Source: Cohnella fermenti (GTDB lineage Bacteria; Bacillota; Bacilli; Paenibacillales; Paenibacillaceae). From it: a stretch of 64,000 nt of DNA. A program made the position numbers and the translations under genes. Below, one piece after another: positions 55,301-61,312 of this stretch. The first letter of the stretch is position 1; the number at the start of each line of letters is the position of its first letter. The notes beneath the pieces are model-generated. The model saw nothing but the letters and a program-made list of their open reading frames with translations, had not been told where the DNA came from and ran no database searches. The stretch spans positions 1 to 64,000 of the forward strand of contig NZ_SSOB01000020.1 of the NCBI RefSeq assembly GCF_004801405.1, given 5' to 3'.

Positions 55301-56079
55301 TGGAGGTTGCGGGAGATCTGGAATCGACCGCTTCTACCGTGCTTGTGTTCGATCCGGAGACCGGCAGCTTCCGGTTCGTCCCGGCGACGTTCGCCTCCTC
55401 CGGCGGCAAGACGACCGCGACGATTGTCAGCCCGACGAACAGCTTGTACGTTGTGGCGAAGAGCGAGAAGACATATGCCGACATCGCCTCGCACTGGGCG
55501 AAGAAGGACATCGAGCTGCTGGCCGGCAAGCTGATCGTGAATGGCGTGTCCGGGACGGAGTTCGCCCCGAATCGCGGCATTACCCGCGCCGAGTTCGCCT
55601 CGCTGCTCGTTCGCTCGTTCGGCCTGAAGCACGAGGCGGGCGCCGCTGCCCGCACGTTCAAGGATGTGGCGGCGAGCGCCTGGTACGCGGAAGAAGTGGC
55701 CGTCGCCGCGGAATACGGCTTCGTGCAAGGGCTGTCGGACGGCAGCTTCCGTCCGAACGACGGAATCACTCGCGAGCAGATGGCGGTCATGATCGCGAGG
55801 GCGTTGGCCTTCGCACGGGCTGGCGGGGCGTCCGGGGCAGGCGAGCAAGCGTCTGTGTCTGGCGGGGCGGCGTCTGGTGCGGGCGAGCAAGCACTTGCGA
55901 CGTTCGCCGACAGCGGTGCGATCTCGGGCTGGGCTCGCGAGGCCGTCGTCTCGGCTGTCGGAGCCGGCATCCTGCAAGGCACGGAAGACGGTCGGTTCGC
56001 TCCGGCGGCGGAGGCGTCCCGAGCAGAAGCGGCGACGATGCTGAAGCGGCTGCTTCAGGCGGTCGGGTTTATCGACTAG
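49366..56079 (+). CDS. Giant SLH-anchored surface protein with a GH87-type (alpha-1,3-glucanase) beta-helix
   Basis: A 2237-residue secreted protein. A signal peptide (about 1-25) is followed by seven related ~140-160-residue modules starting near 64, 205, 355, 500, 638, 798 and 957, each opening like VRIQNKWQSNFLYE and containing WxLQD...RIQNRxTGHYI; they look like beta-trefoil, ricin-type binding domains. Two CBM-like domains (YEAE starts near 1078 and 1205) precede a beta-helix (1366 to about 1730) opening SVTDYGAVANDG. Asp1513 (ADGIN) and Asp1536-Asp1537 (GDDGIAIWS) reproduce the spacing of the GH87 catalytic triad as I recall it. Three SLH repeats (from about 2036) anchor it to the wall. 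ATG 49366 follows GAGGAGG. Confidence 0.85.
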   Translation: MARLRVWLSRFLVAILLLTAAPVHAEEAGTEAAGGQPETVSGQAAEGAGLAAGEPDGSVLSAVYVRIQNKWQSNFLYEASDGTVRYGMTSPGDETSHWQLQDDADGTTRIQNRKTGHYITIENVSQRRDALTASEADESTPETRWRIEDASRAGYSLIKSATVPSSGNLVIHEEDQLGFAEASTDINVTFESPQWKLAPISDPIPVRIRNQERAGQYLYATTNPDAPERTADVVAFGKLDAGSASYIWLMESGEDGTVKLRNQSTGQYIVQFGADDYWRKIETGTPDNGTEAEWTVAAAMNLSDAADAGYVTFQSAVNPAYVLNSQFPDDSFARSNDWSNAKLANAHWRIEPVGETPVRIVNFTEADVGTDYLYEDGGVVKHGALDAANAYNPLYQWVVEDYDAAKRIRNAATGHYVTAGSPLTAVDPAVADSSAEWSLRASEQYDDYVTIGSVANVGEYVNLAGGESSAAAIESSAVDPLSNGAQWLLEDPAVPAGTNPYVRIQNVWQPYVLYEDDNGDLKYGNPRSDQRDQWQIQKYHGRKRIQNRATGHYINLEAMNEGHVRVTDVEDDWTSAVWVIETVSGAKLIRSVDDPATGGETDRLINLQNLTKYAEYAAINRGWGSPRWTFVTVSDDLPAYARLINKQTGKPLYEEVDSANDEQGTVKYGDRDVSDRSSVWAIEDAGDGSIRLQNAATGNYVAMENVGGDVELADPPQPLQTLKTIYPVWGSAKWFLENATDAGYVSLRSAWASHYIRADESGGGMKVSKSVKAGDGTIAASAEYKLEAVDAASPEWPQGYIQLRSAYNGQSLYENKSGVVLYGDVASSNGYSHWLLETTDGQTRIKNRVTGHYLAVNGDYRYLESIAADSANSKTHWALESASSDGSSLRIRSLYGSMNDEYVHVDHSLGYAERGLLPVSYGSLVWQLAAAPSEFEIPADSAVRNDQTATPVQDDTGYVAISSGGKRLTGADGTVALTEAEGASSQWLLQDFNGRKLIKNRESGELLAVSASGKLETTAAALQIIEATQWIVEDTLGYRTVRSAANPSLYLSSEAGSVKLGASAASWAFEPMAADVVYEAEEAFASGQVDAGSGTYAEGFASAGNKLVWAVNAQAAGDYEAKLRYRSAADSAKSLGLYVNGERVQTLSLPGAEEWTELPLALALRAGINSVTLESDAADAAVVRIDSLTVMDSVAKAYRGATLPYITYEAEQGATNGELIGPSRVYREVASEASGRQAVKLSDTGDYVEFRTAKDANSIVLRYSIPDSEDGQGLNGTLGLYVNGEFRQKLALTSKYAWEYGSYPWSNDPKQGSGHRFFDEIHALVGDIPAGSTVRLEKDADSNADYYIVDLADLEQVAEPFAKPEGFVSVTDYGAVANDGLDDTAAFREAMEENDKIWFPAGEFELGDGLLYLDRVTIRGAGMWHTQLNGAKFVGKGDNIQVYDLLIDGGINERDDEAITNAFHGGFGPGSVIQNVWIEHTKAGLWLTKLKDSDEYTHGLYMLGLRIRNLMADGINFCVGTADSLMEQSDIRYPGDDGIAIWSAEGRASIGNAARFNNVSLPWLADNIVVFGGTDNKVQDNIVSDTITNGAGIAVSTRFNPVPFDGTTIVERNTMIRTGSYDTGYQRDLGALWVFASDKDMSGKIVIRDNVALDSTYLGVAVQGDFALQNVTIGNLVVDGAGTQGVEVASTVKGALKVDNVIIRGARIADVSNASSSLVISKLGRGLSSLAIPFELHVGGTSASAASGVSLKVGEQAAVRVVHRTAGDVTSEAELTLVSDTAATLSEGNRLSGRQIGSTYLLVSVLGETRAYPVTVTAATPGGGGTGTAGSGTGQEAGGSADANDRKLLEAKEGQIAFDAAELGANGIVPFSVKGLLAAIQANPQGVIVVSNGSASYSLPLSVIAELLKDRSIADPANAVWSFVVRPADAATAARAKAAAAVRGIELAGEPTEFSLQLEIGGVREEIGSFGSTYVKRTLEVAGDLESTASTVLVFDPETGSFRFVPATFASSGGKTTATIVSPTNSLYVVAKSEKTYADIASHWAKKDIELLAGKLIVNGVSGTEFAPNRGITRAEFASLLVRSFGLKHEAGAAARTFKDVAASAWYAEEVAVAAEYGFVQGLSDGSFRPNDGITREQMAVMIARALAFARAGGASGAGEQASVSGGAASGAGEQALATFADSGAISGWAREAVVSAVGAGILQGTEDGRFAPAAEASRAEAATMLKRLLQAVGFID

Positions 56080-56166
56080 CAGAATGATTTTGGGCTGCCG
56101 TCTGGGATAGGCGGCAGAGCGGTCCGGATACCCCCACCTCGTATACGTCGCGCTGTTGGGCGATAT

Positions 56167-56266
56167 GGCCCCTATCCCTTTTCGCAAGTGGGTGCCTTAT
56201 CCCTTCCAATCAGTATCCTAATTACTGGGAAAAGGGAGGGGCCTGAACAGCAGGGATAAGGCGCCC
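56167..56266. repeat. Two interleaved inverted repeats upstream of the Uma2 gene
   Basis: Arm A (56167-56183, GGCCCCTATCCCTTTTC) matches A' (56229-56243) and arm B (56190-56203, GGGTGCCTTATCCC) matches B' (56253-56266). The order is A-B-A'-B', which in RNA would be a pseudoknot or two alternative hairpins. The rest of 56080-56340 holds a weak GCTGCCG/CGGCAG stem and TATAAT at about 56343. Confidence 0.7.
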
Positions 56267-56380
56267 TCTTTGGAAAAATAGATGGTTCTTCCGGTCGGGC
56301 TATAGCCGCGATGGAACGAGTAATCGGCTCGCCGGGACTGTGATATAATGGGGGAAACCTTGTTGGGCGAGGGGGATTCC

Positions 56381-56965
56381 ATGGAATACGGGAACAAGCG
56401 GCAGCTGCCGCCGATGGTCAAGGAGTCGGGCTGGACGGTCGACGATTACTTCGAGCTGCCGGAGGACGGCAATCAGTATGAGATTGTGAACGGTATTCTC
56501 GAATTGAAGCCGTCGCCGACGACAGACCATCAGCGGGTCATTCGGAACATGGATCATGTGTTGTCGGATAGGTGCGAATCCCACTACATCATGATCCTGT
56601 CGCCGATTGACGTCATCCTGTCCGAACGCGAGACGCGCCAGCCCGATCTGCTCATGGTCCACCGCAGCCGCTCGGAGATCGTCCGGCGCGAGGGCATCTA
56701 CGGTCCTCCCGACCTTGTCGTCGAGCTTCTGTCCCCGAACAGCGTCAAGCGCGACCGGGTCATGAAGCTGAAGTCATACGCGAGATTCGGCGTGCCGGAA
56801 TACTGGATCGCGGATTACGCGAACCAGGCGATCGAACAGTACGTCTTGACGACGCCGGGCGAGCCTTACGAGCTCCTGCAAGTGTTCACGGAGAACGATA
56901 CGGTAACGTCGGAACGCCTTCCGTGCGTGAAGTTCGTCGTGAAGGACGGCTTGCAGATTGTATAG
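56381..56965 (+). CDS. Uma2 family (DUF820) restriction-endonuclease-fold protein
   Basis: A 194-residue protein of the Uma2/DUF820 family, whose fold is that of PD-(D/E)XK nucleases. The conserved core is seen as YEIVNGILELKPSPTTDHQ, then RQPDLLMVHR, then PPDLVVELLSPNSVKRDRVMKLKSYARFGVPEYWIAD, where Asp, Glu and Lys form the expected active site. ATG 56381 follows GAGGGGG. It is a stand-alone gene; the family is abundant in cyanobacteria and some Paenibacilli and its role is unknown. Its own terminator was split by the IS element. Confidence 0.85.
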   Translation: MEYGNKRQLPPMVKESGWTVDDYFELPEDGNQYEIVNGILELKPSPTTDHQRVIRNMDHVLSDRCESHYIMILSPIDVILSERETRQPDLLMVHRSRSEIVRREGIYGPPDLVVELLSPNSVKRDRVMKLKSYARFGVPEYWIADYANQAIEQYVLTTPGEPYELLQVFTENDTVTSERLPCVKFVVKDGLQIV

Positions 56966-57037
56966 CGAACGAGAAGCAAGGAGGGCCGTCCCGCGAGGTC
57001 AATGTCATTAAGTTAAGGTGAAGAGCTGAAGTTAAGG

Positions 57038-57075
57038 AAAGAGCAGGTTATCAAAAAGATAGCCTGCTCTTTTTC
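57038..57075 (+). terminator. Hairpin inside the left end of the IS
   Basis: AAAGAGCAGG pairs with CCTGCTCTTT, followed by TTCTTG. It would block outside transcription from entering the transposase gene. Confidence 0.75.
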
Positions 57076-57159
57076 TTGCGCGAAAATGGAAAATAGAGCT
57101 TGACAAGCAGTTTGAAATGTGTGGCGTAGCCCCTTTGAAAAAACGAGGAGGGTACGCCG

Positions 57160-58348
57160 ATGGACGAGTACGCGCATTCGCTTAAAACGAAACTGACATC
57201 ACTCATAAGAGGGATGGCAGATGCTCCTGCGCCTTATGTCAAAAACCCTGAAAAAGATTTTACCCGCAAGAAAAAACTGCCCTTTGAAACGGTTATGCAA
57301 CTCCTGATCTCTATGGGAGGCAACAGCTTATACAAAGAGTTATTGGAATCGCAGGGCTATGATGTAAACACCGCAACCACTTCTGCTTTTATTCAACAAC
57401 GCAATAAAATCCTGCCGTCTGCTTTGGAATTCTTGTTTCACGAATTTACGCAATCGTATACGGACATCAAGGATTACCGGGGATATCGATTACTTGCCAT
57501 CGACGGTTCGGATTTGCATATCGCAACAAACCCTGCGGACTTGGATAGCTATTTTCAAAGTCAACCGAATTCGAAGGGCTTTAACCTTCTGCATTTGAAT
57601 GCCGTTTATGACCTCTGCAACAGACTGTATGTGGATGCTATTGTTCAGCCACGAAGACTATGCAACGAGAGACGAGCACTAGCGGACATGGTCGACCGCT
57701 CCCCCATCAAGGACAAAACCATTGTGATTGCAGATCGCGGTTATGAAAGCACTCACCAAAAAACAAACGAATGAAGTCAAGGCCCATCCCGAGATATACA
57801 GAATATTTTCTTCCTCGTCTATCTTTGATTTTTTGGATTTGCATGAAAATTTGTTTTACCCGATTTCTATTCGGGTTGTACGTTTCGTTCTGCCGAGTGG
57901 CGCTTATGAAACGGTTATTACGAATCTATCTGCCGCTGATTTCCCACCTGATGAAATCAAGTCCATTTATAACATGCGTTGGGGCATTGAAACCTCTTTC
58001 CGGGCATTAAAGTACACCGTCGGTCTGACGAGTTTTCACGCAAAGAAACAGGACTCTATCGCCCAAGAGGTGTTCGCAAGAATGATCCTCTACAACTTCG
58101 CAGAAATGATGACCTCGCACGTCGTCATTTCGCAAATGGATAAACGGCATGCCTACCACGTCAATTTCACGGTTGCCGTTCATGTTTGTAGACATTTTTT
58201 GCGCTCTCGAGGCGATAGGCCCCCGCCCGATGTTGAAGCGCTGATTCGCAAAAACATTTTGCCGATTCGACCCATCCGACCGGGGCAGGAGAATGTGCGC
58301 AAAATCCGTTGGAAATCAGTCGTTAGCTTCGTTTACAGAGTAGCATAA
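57160..58348 (+). pseudogene. IS4-family transposase, broken by an internal deletion and frame change
   Basis: The first part (57160 to about 57755) encodes the N-terminal domain and two catalytic Asp motifs, LLAIDGSDLH and IVIADRGYES. The reading then ends in a TGA at 57772. The second part, in another frame from about 57746, resumes at LTKKQTNEVKAHPEIYRIF and includes the Y-R-E-K signature YNMRWGIETSFRALKY with the catalytic Glu. The segment normally joining them, about 50-60 residues by family comparison, is missing, so the break is a deletion and not programmed frameshifting. The element should be immobile on its own. Confidence 0.87.
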
Positions 58349-58555
58349 TTCGTTTCACATGAACATTTTTCAAGCGGATATTCTATCTGCTTTGTTTGCT
58401 GTCCCCTTTTTCTTTGCTTGCTCCCAAAAAATAAACGGCATAGGTGATTTCCCCATGCCGTTTCGGTGTTCTTGCTTATTCCCGATCTTGTCTTAGTGTC
58501 TAACTTAATGACATCCCGCGAGGGAGGGCTCTTTTCTTCGTTGGGCGACGAATGA

Positions 58556-58726
58556 ATGTGAAAAATCACATACGATTGGCGGGGGAAGGGGATTCGGAGA
58601 CGGATATATATGAAAAATCGCATACAATCGCCGGGTAGAGGCGCTTCAGAGGCGAATGAATGTGAAAATTCACATAGAAACGGTAGAATGGGCGGCTCGG
58701 CGGAGAATGAATGTGAAAAATAGCAT
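58556..58726 (+). repeat. Palindrome array A7
   Basis: Four units start at 58556, 58608, 58660 and 58711 (52, 52, 51): ATGTGAAAAATCACAT, ATATGAAAAATCGCAT, ATGTGAAAATTCACAT, ATGTGAAAAATAGCAT. The linkers differ from those of A1-A6. It lies between the IS and the end of the leftward lacI-type gene. Between the transposase end and the IS end (58349-58500) is one more hairpin (AAACGGCAT...ATGCCGTTT) and no gene. Confidence 0.88.
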
Positions 58727-58805
58727 AAAAATGCCGGGACGGGCTGCGGCGCGACACCGATTGAGCAGCCGCGTATGTTCGGCGCAGCCCCAAGCTCCCG
58801 AACGC

Positions 58806-59741
58806 TTAGGCGAATTCGAATTCGAATGCGATCGTCCGATCGGCCACATCTCCGCCGGAGGTGCCGAGCAGGCCGAACATCATGTCCGCCGCCGCTTCGG
58901 CCTTGGACAGCTTGGGCACGAGGCGATCGACGCGCTCCGGCAAGTATTCGGGGCAGCCTGACGTGCAGACGGCGAGCAGGTGGAGAGAAGGATCGACGGC
59001 GAGCAGCCGAAGGGCAAGGAATTCGCCGAACACGACGACGGGCCGCTTCCGATGGCGTTCCGCGAACGCTCTCAGCTCAATTTTTCCGCCAGATCCGTCT
59101 ATCGCCGTGATCCGGTCCGGGGGGGAGCCGCTCGCTTCCCGAATTGCTTGACCGACCGCTTGGTTGTGGTAACGCTCATGAAGGACCGCGAATTCGTCGG
59201 CACCGTTCAGCCGTTCTCGGACAGCGCCGAACAGTTGCCCGTAATCGGAGGTTAGCTTGCGGAACAGCGAATCCTCGATTGTTCCGTCGATGAGCAGGAC
59301 GGGAGAGCCGTAGGGGAACTTCTCCGACACCCGATAGAAGGAGCTCTCGCAGGCGTCGATCAGGAAGACGCCGTCCAACTTCCGCTCCGCGATGATCGAG
59401 AAGTCGGGCTGTTTTGGGTCGATGCAAGCGACCATGAGATGGTAGCGGTTCGTGCGGCAGATTCGTTCGAGTCCGTCGATGAACTTGCCGTAGCCGACGT
59501 ATTTGGACACCGGGTCGGCGTCATCGCCGACAAGAAGAACGCCGAGCAGGTTCGTTCTGCCGGAGGAGAGAGAGCGGGCGGCCAGATTCCGCACGTAGTT
59601 CAGCTTGGCTGCCGCTTCGACGACCCGCTGCCGGGTCTCCTCGGGAATCGTCTGGCCGGACACCTTGTTCAGCACATAGCTGGCAGTCGCGATCGACACC
59701 CCGGCTTCGTTGGCTACGTCTTTTAGCGTTGTTTTCTTCAT
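58806..59741 (-). CDS. LacI family transcriptional regulator
   Basis: A 311-residue repressor. The N-terminal helix-turn-helix LKDVANEAGVSIATASYVLNKV and hinge RNLAARSLSSGRTNLLGVLL are typical; the periplasmic-binding-like domain follows but is somewhat short and has poorly conserved sugar-binding strands. It is divergent from an MFS gene whose promoter carries a perfect 16-bp palindrome, its probable operator. The ligand is unknown. Confidence 0.9.
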   Translation of the reverse strand: MKKTTLKDVANEAGVSIATASYVLNKVSGQTIPEETRQRVVEAAAKLNYVRNLAARSLSSGRTNLLGVLLVGDDADPVSKYVGYGKFIDGLERICRTNRYHLMVACIDPKQPDFSIIAERKLDGVFLIDACESSFYRVSEKFPYGSPVLLIDGTIEDSLFRKLTSDYGQLFGAVRERLNGADEFAVLHERYHNQAVGQAIREASGSPPDRITAIDGSGGKIELRAFAERHRKRPVVVFGEFLALRLLAVDPSLHLLAVCTSGCPEYLPERVDRLVPKLSKAEAAADMMFGLLGTSGGDVADRTIAFEFEFA

Positions 59742-59879
59742 TAGATGTACTTCGCCTCCTTCATCGACATCCCCTTATCGTATGCTATCATAATCGCGCT
59801 CCGGACGGGAGTCGGCTTCCGCGCGGGCGTTGATCAGGGAATTCGTGCAGAGCAGAGAAGGATGCCATGAAGAACGGGA

Positions 59880-59930
59880 TTGACAGCCAACGGAAAGGTT
59901 CCTATACTAAAGTAACTTAAACGTTTAAGT
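59880..59930 (+). promoter_or_regulatory. Promoter and LacI-type operator of the MFS gene
   Basis: TTGACA (59880-59885), a 17-bp spacer, TATACT (59903-59908), then the perfect palindrome ACTTAAACGTTTAAGT at 59915-59930 across the expected start site, with the central CG typical of LacI-family operators. Confidence 0.85.
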
Positions 59931-59961
59931 GTAGAATCGTTGCCAGAGGAGTGGAGATAGG

Positions 59962-61248
59962 ATGGAGGCACCGCTTCACCAGGAGGCGGCCGGATCGCCG
60001 CGAGAGGATGCCCGACCGGCGACCGCGTCGGAACAGGAACGGCCGATCTGGCGCAATCGTCCTTATATGTGGTTGTTGACCGGTTTTACGTCCTCGGTCT
60101 TCGGGGACAGCTTCAACGGCATCGCCCTCAGCCTGTGGGTGCTGCAGACGACGGGGAGTGCGCGGCGAATGGCGGCGGTGCAAATCTGCTCGATGGCGAT
60201 CGCGTTCCTGTTCGGCTCGTTCGCGGGGACGCTGGCGGATCGGATGGATCGGCGGAAGCTGATGCTGCTGTCGGACGGGGCGAGATGCGTCATTGCGGCG
60301 CTGCTGGGAGTGAGTTTGTTCGTGCTGGACGCCCCGTTCCCTGTAATGCTGGGCCTCGTGTCTCTTGCGATGTTCGCGGGGCTGCTGCACGGGCCGGCTT
60401 TCCATGCGTCTACGACGCAGATGGTCGGAGCGGGACGAGTCCAGCAGGCGTCGAGTTCGATCTATTTGTTCGACAATGCGGCCCGCATCTCGGGGCTGGC
60501 GCTGGCGGGCGTCGTCGTGTCGGCCTTCGGAGGGCTGGCGGCGATTCTGACGACCTCGGCGGCATACTTGTTATCCTTCGTGTGCACGCTGCTGGCGGGG
60601 CGGTTCCCTTCGGCGGCGAGAACTTCGGGGGAGGCGGGAGCTTCCTTCCTGCGCGATTGGAGAAGCGGGCTGTCCTACATTCGGAGGGATGCCCTTATCC
60701 GGTCGATTGTCATTCTGAGCCCGCTTCTGTCCGCGTTTTTCCTAGTGGCTATTATGCTGGTACAGGTTATTGCAATAGGAGATTGGAAGGCGGGGCCGAT
60801 CGAATTCGGTCTGATCGAGATGTGCGTTCCGCTCGGTTACGTGACGGGAGCCGGCTTGCTGATCGCCTTCGGGCATCGCTTGACCCGCCGGGGAAGGTTG
60901 GTCTTCCTGGGGCTTCTCCTCTTAGGCCCGGTATACGGGCTGATCTCGATGATGAAGTCTCCGCATGCGGCGATTCCTCTTGTGCTGATGGGAGGGTTGC
61001 TGTTCTCCTTCTGCTCGATGATCACCCAGATCATTCTTAAGAGCGAAACGAGCAGCGAGTGGCAGGGGAGGGTCTTCGGGACGGTCGGGGCGTTCTCCAG
61101 CGTAGCTCCTTCCCTCGGACTCGCGGTCGCTTCCGTGTTCGCGGACCGCTGGGGAGCGGCGGATGTGCTGGCTTGGCAGAGCGCGGGACTGTTCGTTTGC
61201 GGCGTTTTCTCCGTCTATCTGCTGAAGTCGATTCGAGAATATCGGTAG
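59962..61248 (+). CDS. MFS transporter (MFS_3/MdfA-like efflux type)
   Basis: A 428-residue membrane protein with about 12 helices. GTLADRMDRRKLMLLSDGAR is the inter-helix 2-3 motif A; the opening SSVFGDSFNGIALSLWVLQTTGS resembles macrolide- or siderophore-type exporters. The first 30 residues are hydrophilic. GGAGTGGAG lies upstream. Expression is probably controlled by the divergent LacI regulator, which is unusual for an efflux pump and could point to sugar export. Confidence 0.9.
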   Translation: MEAPLHQEAAGSPREDARPATASEQERPIWRNRPYMWLLTGFTSSVFGDSFNGIALSLWVLQTTGSARRMAAVQICSMAIAFLFGSFAGTLADRMDRRKLMLLSDGARCVIAALLGVSLFVLDAPFPVMLGLVSLAMFAGLLHGPAFHASTTQMVGAGRVQQASSSIYLFDNAARISGLALAGVVVSAFGGLAAILTTSAAYLLSFVCTLLAGRFPSAARTSGEAGASFLRDWRSGLSYIRRDALIRSIVILSPLLSAFFLVAIMLVQVIAIGDWKAGPIEFGLIEMCVPLGYVTGAGLLIAFGHRLTRRGRLVFLGLLLLGPVYGLISMMKSPHAAIPLVLMGGLLFSFCSMITQIILKSETSSEWQGRVFGTVGAFSSVAPSLGLAVASVFADRWGAADVLAWQSAGLFVCGVFSVYLLKSIREYR

Positions 61249-61312
61249 GCCTCTGGATTCGGGATAGATTGATGAACTTTATACAAATTTTAAAGAAGAA
61301 GTTTGCCTTTTG

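Larger units (their letters stand above)
56997..58514 (+). mobile_element. IS4-family insertion sequence, decayed
   Basis: Terminal inverted repeats ATGTCATTAAGTTA (57002-57015) and TAACTTAATGACAT (58501-58514) bound the element. TCCCGCGAGG occurs on both sides (56987-56996 and 58514-58523), a 10-bp target duplication. Base composition inside is clearly lower in GC than the surroundings. Removing the element restores a terminator-like hairpin after the Uma2 gene. Confidence 0.85.

Noticed and set aside
57728-57790. Programmed frameshift in the transposase
   Set aside because: The two halves do not simply shift frame; the segment between the second catalytic Asp and the C-terminal part is missing, so it is a deletion.
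125-58726. Palindrome arrays as small CRISPR arrays (16-bp repeats with 35-36-bp spacers)
   Set aside because: The linkers are conserved between different arrays instead of being unique, every array has exactly four units, and no cas gene is present.
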